A stretch of 64,000 bases of DNA from Panaeolus papilionaceus (GCA_015501605.1 JADNRZ010000027.1:186001-250000), one strand, 5' to 3'. Counted from the stretch's first letter, positions 1 through 12,457 are shown. The notes: generated from the sequence alone by a model not told the origin. Numbers and translations: made by a program.

Positions 1-1153
1 TCGTGTATATAAACATTAATTATACAATAATGCACTGATATAACTGTTATTCGACCATGACGTGGGTAGTTTATTGAAGCCATCGCATCAAACACCACAC
101 TCTCACTATCCAGCAATAAGCTAGAAGGATTTACACAGAGAGAAACTATATATGGGATTGCAAATGTTAACGCTGGGAGACTTCCAATTTTCATTGTAGA
201 CGTCCCTGGATTCATGGATAGCAAGATATCGGCAATGGGGATAGTTTCCATGTTGAAGAACATGATTCAAAGGACAAGGTGAAACCATCTCCGCTGTCCA
301 TGGCCGACGTACTGATCCCCTTGGTAGCTCTCTATACTGGTTCCGTATTTTGTATCTCACACCTATCCATAATCCGCGCCTGCCAGGAAGTCAAAGGCAG
401 CTGCTTCAAACGTTTGACGCACTTACAGGTGTCGGGGCAGCCGATTGCATTACCGTAGTTTCCACGATGTGGGACTTGGTTTGGAGCGAAAGCGCAAAAA
501 GGCGAGAAGAAAGTAATTTAAAGCAGTTACGGGATGATATATGGAAGGTACAATTCTGCCCAAATCCATCCTACTACTACAGGTCTTACTCTGCAATTGA
601 CAATCTTTTCTAGGGTTACATCGACGAGGACGCCAGATGGCCGAGTTTCACAATACTCAACAGTCAGCATTATCAATTTTGATGAAGCCATTCGACCGCG
701 TGACGGCTCAATACGATTTGAATTGCAAGAATCAATCTCAAGACCACTACAAAAGACGCCATTCGCACCAAATATTTACCAGGATCTCCAAATACGAATT
801 CAAGACCTCCGCATCGAACAAGCGAATTTCCAGTCAGACCGACAAAGAGCCATAGCGCAGTCTGATGAAAAGCTCCAAGCATCGCTCGTTCCCCTACTCG
901 ATGAAGTGCAACTGCTTCTCGATAAATTCGAGCAGGAGCTACACGATTTTGAGTCGGGACCTGAACGCACTCGTGGCCTCGTCGGATCGTCATCTTTCAT
1001 CTCCGAGGATGACTCGAGTCCTGTCCCCCAGATCCATATTCCAATTACACTGGTCGCAATTCCATTCCGCTGAAGAAAAAGTTTTTTGCGAGAGCGGTGG
1101 ATTCAGTGAAGTGCTGGGGAAGAAAGCTCCATGAGCGGCATGATGAACAGTGA
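1..1153 (+). pseudogene. G-domain (P-loop NTPase) protein, truncated by window edge and frameshifted
   Basis: This is the leftmost of three paralogues. Exons at 70-278 and 328-547 are intact and have the same lengths (209 and 220 bases) and intron phases as the copies at 1491 and 23105. They carry the DVPGF motif (G3/Walker B-like) and the TMWD motif. The P-loop exon would lie left of base 1. From about 615 the last exon is broken: aligned with the other copies it loses single bases near 620-640 and near 678, and shifts frame again near 1060. Fragments of the expected protein, including the coiled coil with KFEQELHDFES, therefore lie in all three frames. The basic tail can still be read to a stop at 1151. 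I infer a decayed copy. Sequencing error is the alternative, but three separate shifts make it less likely. Function is unknown in this family beyond nucleotide binding. Confidence 0.75.
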
Positions 1154-1490
1154 CAATCTGAATAATTTAATGATGAGTTGATTGGTGACAAGGACTGTCG
1201 CCACCTTCTCATTCACGACACACCTTATGCTGTCGTATTGATGGACGCTATGGTAGATAGTGTTATAGTGTAGATGTACTAATGGGAATAGATAATGTAC
1301 TTTATAGGCTTTGATTACGCCGCAATTCTAGACCGTCAATTCAGTGGATGGGCGATATTTTTAGTGTTCAGCTCACGTTACCGTGGAATCTATGAGGCAA
1401 GAAGTAGATGGGAAACACGCAATTCGCTTTTTGTCACATTTACCTTGACCCACCACAATTTCCTGCATTAGCACCTCCTCTTCAGCGACC

Positions 1491-2893
1491 ATGAGCACTG
1501 ATTATACAGCGGACCTAAAAAGTATTGTTGTTTCAGGGACAATCTCTGTGGAAGAGGTAAGAGAGATAGATTCAATGGAAGGCTATGCCTTATTCGTGTG
1601 AGTTTGGAATGCATGCGCGAGTTGTCAAGATGCTGACTGACATGCGCTCATGCACAGGCTACTTGGCCCGACAGGTTCGGGAAAGAGCTCTGTGAGTCGA
1701 ATTGGTGTCAATTACAAATGACTAACCAAACGAGATACGCCATGTCGCGTTGGGCAGTTTATAGAAGCAGTCGCTTCAGACCGCTCGCTCTCCTTATCTA
1801 GTAACAAGTTGGAAGGCTGTACACAAGCAGTCACCATATATCGCATTTCGAACTTGCGAGCTGGAAGGCTCCCTATTTTTATTGTGGACGTTCCCGGATT
1901 CGTGGATAGCCGCATATCAGCCATGGGAATAGTATCCATGTTGAAGAAACTAATTGAAAGCACGACGTGATACTTTACTCTCATCGTGAATATTGATTGA
2001 GGCGCTAATATTTTCTACCAGAGCACTGTATCTTTTTCGTATTCTCTACGTCACACCCATCAACATGCCACGCTTACCGGGAAGCCAAAGACGATTGCTT
2101 CGAACCTTTGATGCATTAACAGGGGTCGATGCAGCGGATTGCATTACTATCGTTTCGAGTATGTGGGACACCATCTCCGGTGAAACCGCCCAGAAAAGAG
2201 CAGAACGCAACCTAAACCAGCTTCGAGATATAATCTGGAAGGTATGGTACCCTCACACGCTTCTCAAGCCACGGGTCTCACAGACTAATTGTCGACACCA
2301 CGCGCTAGGATTATATCGACAAAGGAAGCCACATCGTCAAGTTTCACAACAATCAAGAGTCCGCCCTAACGATTCTGGATGAAGCTACTCGATCTCGGGA
2401 TGGCCGGTCAATACGATTTCAACTTCAAGAAACAATTACAAGTCCACTTCGGGAAACACCGTTCGCGCCCAACATACACGACGATCTCCAAGAGCGAATC
2501 CAAGGTCTTCGCATCCAAGAAGCCAATATACAATCAGACCTGCAGATGGCCGTAGCGAGATCAGATCGCAAACTTCAACTCACCCTAGATCCCGAACTCA
2601 AGGAGGTACAACACCTTCTCGCGAAGTTTGAGCAAGAGCTCCGTGAATTCGGTCCACCCCCGGGTTCTCAGCACCCGGATACAACGTTGCCAAACCTTCC
2701 CAGTGCTTCACCTATTGTACCATCTTCCGATCCAGAATCTCAGCATTCACCACACAATGAAGAGATACCAGAGGATCAGCCTCTCCCACAACCCTCTCAC
2801 TCAATCGTCAAGTCAAGGGGGTTAATCACCCGCGCGGTCGATTCGATGAAACGCTTGGGGACAAAACTTCACAAACGACGCGGCAATCATTGA
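1491..2893 (+). CDS. G-domain (P-loop NTPase) protein, intact tandem copy
   Basis: Five exons: 1491-1597, 1658-1691, 1758-1966, 2022-2241 and 2309-2893, giving 384 residues with all phases consistent. The 34-base second exon encodes the P-loop LLGPTGSGKSS. The third carries DVPGF and the fourth a G4-like SSMWD. The C-terminal third is a predicted coiled coil (about residues 250-305, including LLAKFEQELREF), followed by a Pro/Ser-rich linker and a basic end (KLHKRRGNH). This is the layout of the large basidiomycete 'G domain-containing protein' family, whose members resemble septin/AIG1-like GTPases and lack an assigned role. The start is the first ATG in frame with exon 1, about 340 bases after the broken copy. 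There is no signal peptide or membrane segment. Confidence 0.85.
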
Positions 2894-5716
2894 TGACCTC
2901 GGTGGGTCCTTCGTGATCATTCATCAATATGTCTAGATCTCAGTATCCCTTCGCTCACCCATTCGATTTTCGCTCGACAGTCGAGTCTCAGGTGATGAAC
3001 GTATTGTAAGGAGTATGGGTCATGTATTGCTGTCCTGATAATAGCAGTGGCATCGACGCGTTGTTGATTTTGGGGATAATCTGATTCGTCTCAGAGGCAC
3101 AGCCAAGAGTGGGAGCGTCGAGGCCGATCTGGGCCTGCGATTGAGAATTGTGAATACAAGATCGCCGCAGATATTAGAGTAACCTCAATGAAGGATGAGA
3201 CCAGGAGAGATCGAATTTCCCTCATGGTTCTGATTGTAAAGTTTATGACCCTCATATCGCTGATGAGCTGCATATAAACCCAGCTTGTACAACGCTGAAC
3301 GAGACGGAGCTGTAACGGAAAGAAGATATACGTATTGGGGGACTGAGGGCGGGGCGACCATCGTGATATCAAATGACATTCCAATAACGTTGGACTACGA
3401 AATTATACTTTTGAAAGTGTGAGTCGAGAAATGAAAATCACATGAAGGACGATGCTCACCAAGGTCTACAGTAATAATGGTGTGGTAACAAACGATGAAT
3501 GTGATAACATATCCGACGATGCAAGCGGGGAGGCATATGCCGAAGGTCTTATCATAGGATTCATAGGGAGAGTGAAAAAAGGTCATGGCAGTTATACACA
3601 GATCAGAGGGCGCTTTCAGGAATGAAACGTAGAGACCTGTGATACAATTAGTATATAACCTTCACCCCTTAGTGACGCAATGGCGATTTACTCACCTCAG
3701 CTCGATTCCCAGTTCTTATTTTTTTCTTCATCCGCGTACTATTCTTTTCCGGGAAAACCGCGCTTTCTTGGTTCTTACACTCGAGTCTCCGTAGCCGGAG
3801 TAGTCGAGTATGGGGAGATGAGAGGTCGTCGAGAACTCACCCCTCTGAGTGCGAGACCCGAGGGCGGTGGACAGATGAACCCCACCCGGGTCTACTATAA
3901 ATTCAACGAAGCTGAAGCGGAAAGCAAAAACTGAAAAAGGGAAGCGGTGGGGAGGTAAATAGAAAACGAGCCGCGCGCGCCGAGATACCGCAGGCAGCGT
4001 GGAGTGGTAAGTTGAGATAGAATAGAGTAGAGTACGAGGAAGAGAGGTGGTGAGAAGAGCAATGTACTTTACGCGGCCAGGAAGGCGGATCGTGCAAGCA
4101 GTGCACGGATTCTTCCATCACCACAAGGATATCTGCATGAGTTGAAAAGCAGGAGGAAATTTGTCCATCTCAGGGTTGAGAGCTCCAAGCGACGCTGGGT
4201 GCCAATGACGACGACAGCGAGATGCCACCGCACGCGTCCTCGAGTTGTCCTCTGACAGTCAATTCACGGTTGTGAGTTGGTAGGCTAAGGGAGTGAAGGG
4301 GTGTGTTTACGACCAGTGAAATGTGGCAGAAGACAGAGATTCCATAAAAAAAGACAGAACTAACGCGGTGACCAATCCGTTGAAGAACTGGGAAGGTCTC
4401 GATATCCCCAGTAATTATGCCTTTAATAGTGGTCGCCTTGGGGTTGGGCAACCAGGAGTCGGAAGGTCGGAATGTGGATGTATGCACACGGGTCGTGAAG
4501 AGCGACAATATCTGAAGCCTGCATAGATATAAGACTTTTAGTGGTGCAAATACGCGTCCAAAGGAGTAGAAAACCGCACCTGGGCCTGAACACTGACAGC
4601 ATCTCCATTCAACATTGACCCAAGCAGCGTGACCTCTCTGCGCCGACAGTCAACCAACCTAAGTGAGCGTCCCACTATTGGCGCGTCTGCCGACTTTCGA
4701 CCTCCTAGGGGAGCAAAAACGCAAACTCTCAACGTCTCCGTATGGTTTTAGGCTGATATTGAGATAAGTTGCTTGGTTATTCTAGGTAACAGAAAGGAAA
4801 ACGTACGGGACTGGGCGATATTGCAGGTAAGCTCCCAAGAGGACTGATAGTCTGTAGTTCTTAGGGAAATGAATGAAAAGCACATGGAACTGGTACAAAC
4901 CTTTCATCGACACGTACTCTGCAAGACAGAAAAAGTTCAAAGGCAAGGGTGATAACTGCAGCGCACACCGCCAGTATGGTTACAAGATCCGCCAGACATG
5001 GTTCAAGAAATCCCAAAAATCAAGAATTCATGAGTCTGCTCTGATTTCATAGATATTTTCGTGTACTTTTTCACTGGGCGCATTTTGGAGTTGTATACGC
5101 GTCGGTGAAGGGATGAAACTGCAGTAGGATGGAAGCAGTAAACAAGAGGTGCGTGACCTGTTTGTCCCTGTTTGTGACTTAGAGACCACAACCTTTCTTT
5201 GAGAGATACCCACTTCAAACTAAGGCACATACAGGAACAAGTCAAGTAGGCGCGTTGAGCAGGAGGCGCCTCATATGGCTCGTGAAAAGACGGGGTGTGA
5301 AATGCGCTGCTGCTGAATAAACCGGATATTCACGTGTCAAACGTCATCTCCTCTCGCTATTTCATCAATAGATGGACCCCGAGGCGTCCTCATGTAGGTT
5401 ATGACAGCACTAGTACACCGAGAGGGCGACTAGGAACGAATATAAGTACATGTATGTGCAATATGAGTGAATAGAAAAATGACTTACACCTCAGCGTCGA
5501 GAAGAGAAAACAAGCTGAGGTGTAGAGTCAATCGACGAAGAACTTTATACTAAGTGATGAGGTGAAATGAGAAAGGAGGAAACATGTGATGTGATGTATG
5601 AGGATGCTCTGTCAACAGGTTACTAGATAGTTCGACCAAAGATGGATTCGTGGAGTTTATATCCACATTAGTATAGCTTACACCAAGTATATACATCTAT
5701 ATCCGCTCAGACAAAG
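2894..5716. other. Intergenic region with possible membrane-protein remnant
   Basis: No gene is confidently supported in 2.8 kb. On the minus strand three short open stretches would encode hydrophobic helices: near 4990-4905 (reading LVTILAVCAAVITLAF), near 3585-3460 (CLPACIVGYVITFIV) and near 3260-3130. Each lies beside plausible splice sites, for example a donor at about 3460 and an acceptor at about 3393. They could be exons of a multi-pass fungal membrane protein, but I could not join them into one frame. It may be a decayed gene. The plus-strand open frame at 3680-3934 has no recognisable features. Confidence 0.25.
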
Positions 5717-6565
5717 TCATTCCTCCCCCTCACCTTCGAATTCATCCTCATTCGAAACAACCGTCGCCCCATTCGCAACTGCACTCATCTCCGCATTCAT
5801 CATAATCGCGCAGTACCGAAATGGGGAGATCGAAGAGGGTGGTTTGGTAGCCTTTTCAATGTCGATAACAATTGTCTTGGGTTCCCATCGTTCTGGTGAA
5901 ATGCCGGGTGGGCTGGGCGAACTGGGTGCGTCGTATACTGGGATAGCGAAGACGACGGCGTCATGGTCATCGTTGAAGCCATAATACTCAGCATCGTTTG
6001 AAGTCTCCCCAGGGTTTGCAGAATTCCCATAGATATTATTCTGTTCCACTTCCTTGGGTACTGGAGTATCCCGGGACCGCTGATTCCCATACATAGTCTT
6101 CACATAATTTTCGAAATCCAGTTTCAAAAGTTCGTCGTCGTCAACCCGAATGATGTCGTCTCTCAAGGCTGAGTTGGATGTATTCCGTCGCGCTTTCCCT
6201 CGGAGCGAGCTTTTCAAAATGACACGAATGTGACTCTGAGTGCTCAGCCTCTGGTTATGCGGGTTGAATTCTGTGCGAATGACATTGGCTACGATGAGTT
6301 GTCTGACGGGCCTGGCAGGCTTGAGTAATTGCGGCATGGGCATCGAAGAGATGCAATGATTCGGAGGTACCTGGATACACAACATCCCCGAACTAGAAGG
6401 CGTTTCTGTAGCTGGGACAAAAATCTTGCTCTCAGATGAGAAGGAAGTTATCTGTGTTGATGGTAGAGTCGGTTCGGGTGGTGTAATGATGATAGTAGGT
6501 ATTTGAAACTGGGAGACGTCGACCTTATTCCTGAAAGGAGACATGCCTGTCAGATAGCTGAACAT
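5717..6565 (-). CDS. Hypothetical protein, paralogue of the gene at 7108-7941
   Basis: A single open frame of 282 residues. I do not recognise the family. Its C-terminal 60 residues match those of the neighbour downstream of 7941: both have PERxEPKT(I/V)V, a short linker, then SP(F/L)RY and an Ala/Ser-rich helix. Each also has a mid-region (L/F)xxDFExY motif (here KLDFENYVKT). The N-terminal half is rich in Pro, Ser and Thr, with no signal peptide or membrane helix, so a cytosolic or nuclear protein is likely. The C-terminus is very acidic (EDEFEGEGEE). The sequence just before residue 12 looks like a splice acceptor (ctcctttcag), so an upstream exon may replace the first residues. The pair lies head to tail on the minus strand. 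Confidence 0.55.
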   Translation of the reverse strand: MFSYLTGMSPFRNKVDVSQFQIPTIIITPPEPTLPSTQITSFSSESKIFVPATETPSSSGMLCIQVPPNHCISSMPMPQLLKPARPVRQLIVANVIRTEFNPHNQRLSTQSHIRVILKSSLRGKARRNTSNSALRDDIIRVDDDELLKLDFENYVKTMYGNQRSRDTPVPKEVEQNNIYGNSANPGETSNDAEYYGFNDDHDAVVFAIPVYDAPSSPSPPGISPERWEPKTIVIDIEKATKPPSSISPFRYCAIMMNAEMSAVANGATVVSNEDEFEGEGEE

Positions 6566-7107
6566 CGTAAACCTGTTTTGATCTCAGGAGCCGTATATGG
6601 GCCACTTGTCGTTACGTCGGATGGTGGAGGAAGGACAACTCGCACCAGCGTAATTTATACGATACACTGCAGGGGCCGTTCTCATTGTCGTGTTGATAAC
6701 GTTTGGATTATGATGAACAATGTAAGAGGCACGTTCCCATTGACCCGGGTTGACGGCCCTGAACAATGAGCTTTCTCGCGGTGGCTAATAGGGCAATTGA
6801 GAAGGCGCACAGCCGCGTTGCAAAGTTATGCTTAGCATAATCAACGTTTAAATAGTCATTCTTTTTGTAGATCAAAGGAACTGCTTCCATATATTCCGTT
6901 ATACGAGAGATCAGTGACCAAGAACGTAGCTCATTATTGCATTTCGACTTCGACGTCTGATTCGCTCGAAGTTATGGGTAACCAGACCATCATCAATTTT
7001 ATGTTTGCACAGCAATGCTATCTAAAAGGAAAAAACCGAATAATTTCGTGATAGTGAAAGAAGCTATATGGACTGAGTGCTTGATATGCACACACTGGGC
7101 CATCTAC
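6566..7107. other. Intergenic region between two paralogues
   Basis: This 542-base stretch separates the two related minus-strand genes. It should hold the promoter of the 6565 gene; a weak TATA-like CATATAC on the minus strand sits near 6596. Nothing else was recognised. Confidence 0.4.
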
Positions 7108-7941
7108 TTAAAACCTCGTCACGACTCTACCTCCACTCCTGGCAGCAGCCTTCTCTGAACTGGCCAACATTGCGTAATATCTGAGAGGTGAACCTCCGTT
7201 CGCAGTTGGAGGCTCTTTAGATGCATCGAGGACGACAGTCTTTGGCTCGGGTCTCTCTGGAGTCTTGGGGGCACGGGGAGGTGATCGCATCTGAGAACTC
7301 AATACCGACAGTAATTTTGACCTCTCAGAATTGAGAAACACTGGTATCGAGCTCGACTTATAATTGCCTTCACGATCATCACTGCTCCCATAGTCAGGTG
7401 TCGTGAAGCAAGGAGAAATAGGAGAAAGTCGGTCTTCGTCTTCTGGACCAGCGGGTACGGTACCATTGGCAACGAGAACTGCATGAGAAGGTGGAGGGTT
7501 AACTCGAGACTGTGGATCGCGAATTGTGCTGTTGATGTACGTCTCAAAATCTGACTTAAGGCGCGGGTCGGCGTCTGGAGATGGGGCAGAGGGAACAGCT
7601 GGATTTGACACGTCTGCGTTTACCTTCCACTTGACGGATGGGGGACGCTTGGAACCCCATACATTCCCTTTTGGCGGTTGCGTTGAGAAAGAAGTACCAG
7701 AAGGTGGCCCAGTGTAAGATGAGGTGAGTGGACGAGATACGGATGACTGGATTGGTTTTCGAAGCAGCAACGGTACGCGAGTAGGGGAGCTGGGTGTGCT
7801 ATAGATAATCTCCTGCTCCGCTCGACGGTGTTCATCAGGGCGGCAGCACTTGGAGCTGGATACAGTTTGACCGTTAGCGGAGGCTTGCATATTAAACAGA
7901 AAAACTTGAGAGGGTAAAGACAACAACGATGAGTTTAGCAA
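7108..7941 (-). CDS. Hypothetical protein, paralogue of the gene at 5717-6565
   Basis: An intronless frame of 277 residues. It shares the C-terminal PERPEPKTVV...SPLRYYAM block and the central LKSDFETYIN motif with the gene at 5717-6565. The rest is low-complexity and Pro/Ser-rich and has diverged. A strong minus-strand TATA box (7995-8005) sits about 55 bases upstream of the ATG at 7941, which supports the start; the second in-frame ATG (7890, MQASANGQ) is an alternative. There is no signal peptide or membrane helix. It ends in a basic RSGGRVVTRF, in contrast to the acidic tail of its paralogue. The family was not recognised and its function is unknown. Confidence 0.6.
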   Translation of the reverse strand: MLNSSLLSLPSQVFLFNMQASANGQTVSSSKCCRPDEHRRAEQEIIYSTPSSPTRVPLLLRKPIQSSVSRPLTSSYTGPPSGTSFSTQPPKGNVWGSKRPPSVKWKVNADVSNPAVPSAPSPDADPRLKSDFETYINSTIRDPQSRVNPPPSHAVLVANGTVPAGPEDEDRLSPISPCFTTPDYGSSDDREGNYKSSSIPVFLNSERSKLLSVLSSQMRSPPRAPKTPERPEPKTVVLDASKEPPTANGGSPLRYYAMLASSEKAAARSGGRVVTRF

Positions 7942-7994
7942 AGATAAGAAGTGATGTTGCGTGGTAATTAGTTGACAGTGAACGAATACAATGG

Positions 7995-8005
7995 TTTATA
8001 TATAA
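7995..8005 (-). promoter_or_regulatory. TATA box for the 7941 gene
   Basis: The minus strand reads TTATATATAAA, 54 bases before the ATG at 7941, which is normal spacing for a fungal core promoter. Confidence 0.55.
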
Positions 8006-10174
8006 GTAGGAGCTTCAATGAAATGGTCGGCATTGTCCACGTCGCCACATATGGCAAGTTGCACCTCGTAACAAGGCAACACTCTAAGGCCTGGGTAACC
8101 CCGTCAGCGTTTGTTCGACATTGTTGAACACACTTAGGACGATATGTCGTGGCAGTGGCTTTGTCATTCTGCTCTTTCTTGGCTGAACAATGGGCACCAT
8201 CTGGTAACTAACGCTCAACGGCCTTCCTGTATCTTTATTTTCTGGGAGGCCAAAGATATACCAGTCTTTCTGGAAGAAGTAATATTCAGTACTCGTGGAA
8301 CGTCAACAATTCATGCGCGCATTGAGGTCGACACTGGGTCGACAGGTTTGTTGAACGCCATCAACGCATCAGGTATCGTTTTGATGGGATCAGATGAACT
8401 GCAATTGAGCTCTGCAACAGCTGTTTGCCTAGCACACGGTCTCGACTTGACCCCCTCAAATTCAGTTTAATACCTTTGAACCGACTAAACGCTATTTGCA
8501 ATACAGCAGCCCCCAAAAATGATGGGATTGGCGAATTTTACTCAGCGCACGTCCCAAAAAGGCGAGCTGTGCTCGCTTCATGACGTCATCCCAGAATTAG
8601 TAAGTACAGACAGGGACGATGATGATGATGGTGAAAGGGCAAGCTGCGGGGCCTCAGATTCCCCTGCTACTAGAAATAATGTCCTTCACCTCGTACACCA
8701 CATTGTTGAGCGTAATAAGCAGCCTCTGGGGCGATGTCATACAAAGACGTGAGCACAGATTACCCTTTTGGGACATGGGCAGAACATTACACGGGGGACA
8801 ATCTGATATCCGCTTGCAGGCTGTCTTAGTGATGGCTCTCGTGCGTCCGTTGGATGACCATTGACCGTCCGTTGTCAAATTTTAAACTCAGATTTGCCTG
8901 GGGTTGGTTCCTCACTGAGCCTTTCTGCCTCATGCCCAGTCTGAGTTTGAAATCGGTAATGGGACGGTCAATGGACTCTCGAGAGCCATCACCAAAGTTT
9001 TGCGCAACCGGACATCAAATTGTCCCCCGTGTTATTTTCGAGAACTGTTGTAACGCTTGATGCTCTATTGAAGCTGTAATACATTGAGAGCAGTTACGTC
9101 AACAATAAACGCGCTCAAATGTTGGTTTAATGCCTGGATTTGATCGATTAGGTCGGATCATACGCCAGTCATGTTGTGGAAGCGAGTGGTTGAATCCATG
9201 AATTCTTTTAACTTTAGACGAAAAAAATCGAAGCAAACGCCTAAAGTGTTCATGAGTAAGTGAGAGAATGAGGGATACTTGAACACCATTCTGATGGTGT
9301 CATTCCATTACAGCACCTGTAATAAAGATGTAGGCAGTGGCTTGCGCGTCAAGCATGCTCGTATTGTTCCGTTTAGCTCACTGATGTGTCAGTACCGAGC
9401 GACTGAAATTTACACTAGTTTTCTCCACTGGAGGGAGGACATAGCTCTGTGCTTCCGTATATGGATATCGTGAATTGGCTACCACGATATCATTGTTGCG
9501 CCCATGCACAGTGCCGTAAAAAAGGATAAAAATGTTCTTCGCAAAATCTTTCACTCTTCCGAGCCCTTGCCAATGCGGGAGGTACAGGCCGCTATCTTGT
9601 TGTCCTTATGATCCACTCCGGTTTCATGACTGAGGGTGTCATATGTGCGGTGGTTACCGCCCGCTTCAAGTTATGGGCTTGGCTTAGGGCACCTCGGATG
9701 AAAGAAGGTAGTGGGCGGGTGATTGCCAAGAGTGCTTCTACCACGCTCCAACTCCTATGTAAGAAAATCGACGTAGAGGTGCCGTTTCTTTCCGATTGGC
9801 CCTCAAACTCGGTGTTATATTCATCAAAGGTCCAAAACAAGAGTGTTGATCTGATCAAAATCAGCATGCACCAATGGGAAATTATCAGCGACGGTCACTG
9901 AAGAGTATTTGCTAAACACAGATCTTCAACTATAGGCGCTAGTGAGATATATACAGTCGATGATTATCGAATTGCTGTGTATAATTGAACTGTCAATTTT
10001 ATCGTAAGGAATACAATCAATGATAGAAGTGAATTGCGTTGTGTGATCTAATTCGGAATTCGCCTGATTCATGAGACGGACAAAGATGACCGTCGTGCAC
10101 TGTATCTTGTGCGATGACATGACAAACTCAGGGAAGTTGCCTCACTTTCTACAGCACAAGCCCTCGTTTCTTTC
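8006..10174. other. Gene-poor intergenic region
   Basis: About 2.2 kb without a convincing gene. Open frames of 60-110 codons occur on both strands (for example 8144-8470 plus and 9608-9901 plus). They lack signal peptides, family motifs or well-placed splice sites. The last 130 bases belong to the promoter block shared with the 12564 gene. Confidence 0.4.
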
Positions 10175-10183
10175 CATATAAAG
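10175..10183 (+). promoter_or_regulatory. TATA box for the 10281 gene
   Basis: CATATAAAG lies 98 bases upstream of the ATG. The paralogue at 12564 has CATATAAA at nearly the same distance, and the upstream 100 bases are also visibly alike (gagacggacaaagatgaccg versus gagacggataaagactaccg). Confidence 0.55.
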
Positions 10184-10280
10184 AGGAGAGACAAAACGCC
10201 GATTGTAGGATACCACTGCATTCTTCTTTCCTTGCCTTCTAAGCGCAACTTTGGCCTCATCAGTCCATTCTCTCTCAATC

Positions 10281-11030
10281 ATGAAGCTCACTTTTGCAGC
10301 CTTTGTCTTGACAGGTCTCCTCAGCGTCTCGCAAGCCTCGCCGCGTCCGTAAGGCTTTCTCTTTCTCTTTCTTCCATCCACACATACTAAACTACAGCCT
10401 TATAGAAACAACGGAGGAACTATAACCGTCTCAGCTAGCGCTGCCCCGATTACGACCCAAAGTGCAATTGTGTCCTTCAGTGTCTCCAGCGCCCCGTACC
10501 CCCCAGGTGGCTGGGGAGGAGGTGGTACTATTTCATACGCCTATCCGACCTCTGCACCAGCTGTATGTTACTCAGCAGTACCATATCCTCCCCCGACTAG
10601 CTCTCCAGGTGGCATTACTACCACCAGATTCCCTGGCCCCAGTGCCACCTTTACTGGCCCATGGTCGAGTTTCGCCACGCTCCCTACTGTCTCCTCCAGT
10701 ATCGCCCATGAGAACTGGGGCAAGCCCACTTACACTATCACCAGTGTCTATGCAACCGCTACTTCCGGCTATCCCATATGCCCACCTGGGTACACCTCTT
10801 CTACAAGCGGTGTTGACCTTCCAGGAGGAACACTGAGCGCGAGCACCGCCCCCAGTCCAACATTCATCTCCACTTCGAACGCTGCCCCAGCTGGCGACCC
10901 TTCTGCGACCCCAAATGCACAAAACCTTAACGCTGATAATAAGCCAACCGGCGCCGCTGCAGCATCCTTCAAGCTCAGCTTCGCAGCCACCCTTGTTGGT
11001 AGCATTGTCACCGCTGCTTTGGCGATTTAA
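10281..11030 (+). CDS. Secreted GPI-anchored-type Ser/Thr/Pro-rich protein (copy 1)
   Basis: Two exons, 10281-10348 and 10406-11030, give 230 residues. Exon 1 encodes an N-terminal signal peptide (MKLTFAAFVLTGLLSVSQA). The mature chain has one Gly/Trp motif (GGWGGGGT), then a Pro/Ser/Thr-rich domain with four cysteines in CYSAV and CPPGYTS-type contexts and the segment SIAHENWGKPTYTITSVY. The end (SFKLSFAATLVGSIVTAALAI) is a hydrophobic tail with no charged residues after it, as in GPI attachment signals; the likely omega site is in the Asn/Ala/Gly-rich stretch just before. It is therefore probably a cell-wall or plasma-membrane surface protein. The biochemical role is unknown. The same architecture and intron position recur at 12564-13433. 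Confidence 0.8.
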
Positions 11031-12457
11031 TCATGGGACTAGATGTCCTATTTCTCTTATCTTCCCCGATTTTTCTTTTCTTTTTTCTTCCATCATCGAC
11101 GAGACTTTTATTACATTGGTCTTTATTCTTCTATTGCATTGACAATTTTCAGTCCTTCATTTTTTATATATCAGATACAACGCTCAACCACGCCTTCTTC
11201 ATACGCGTAGTTGTCAGCATGTATATAGGCTCTTGACCATTCACACGTACATATACTTACTGACGTATATTAGCAGTTCTACGCTGTACTTGATACCCTT
11301 GGTCAATACAATCCTTTATAGATTTAAATTCCCATTCAATGAATTGGGCGCTCGTCTTCGGGCCATTCGTCGACACCTCACTCCGTGCCTGAGCACGTGA
11401 CAACCCCTCTCATTTCACTGGACTGTGGATGGTCGACCTAGAACCGGATCGGCTCGGCATCGGACGTGGCATCATTCTAGCGCTGGCTAACTGAGCATTC
11501 AGTTCGTTCGGAAGTCGTCACTCGCTCCTCACATTGTCAGAGCGTTCAGAAGGTTCTAACATTATACACTTCTCTATCACAAGTCTCAATCCGATGCCTT
11601 CCGTTATGACATCGTTTTACATGCCGTTTACACCCCCGCTTCCTTTGAACTTCAGCGTTCCAACTGGTGCCTCATAGTATACCTCAAATGACACTGCTAC
11701 GAGAGATCACTTTGATGCCAAGAAGCCAGGCACGGTAAGTCCACGAAGTACCACCCAGCCAAGTCTCAACATGTCGGTGCTGATGCTTTTTTAACGAGGG
11801 ATCAACTCGCTGACCCATCCGCAGATAAGAGCCACCAAAAATCGGGAGCAGGTATCCATCAGTCTGGTTGTTGTGCTTCTAGCTATCATGCCGGACTTAT
11901 AAACTATGATTCCCTCAAAACGCAGCGGTCAGTTGTGGTCGTGCAACCTGTATTTTGTTGTCAAAACAAAGCACTGTCAGCTGTCTGGCTGTTGGATTGT
12001 ACGGTAGTTCTACTTACGCCAGTGCTTCCTTCACGCGTCTTTTGTTCCCTTATGTTCTGGGTACAAGCGCGTCATTCATCAGAAATTCGAAACAGGAGAG
12101 TTGATCAAATTTGATCAAAACCCACACACAGTCGTCGACCCTGTCACTGAGAAATAGGCACGACCGTTGCTTAAAGTATTTATTGTACACAAATATGCCC
12201 CCCAACAAGCGCTGGTGAGGCTTATGTAGCATATAATTAAGAGTTATTGACACTGCCGCGCACAAATGAGCAGTAAAACTGATCGTAGGGGATATCAATC
12301 CGTGAAAATGCAACCTGCGATGAATGATCCTATTTCGGACTTTACCCTACTCACGAGACGGATAAAGACTACCGACATGCACCATCATACAGAACTCAAC
12401 ACGCTCAGGGATGTTGCTTCATTGTGTCAAGCGAAATCCATCCATTATTCCGAGTCC
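11031..12457. other. 3' flank of copy 1 and intergenic region
   Basis: The first 300 bases (to about 11320) resemble the 3' flank of the second copy. Shared strings include atatatcagatacaacgctc versus atatatcagatacactgccc, and a 'gtacttgatacccttggtcaata'-like block. The duplicated unit therefore runs beyond the coding region. No gene was found in the rest. Confidence 0.5.
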
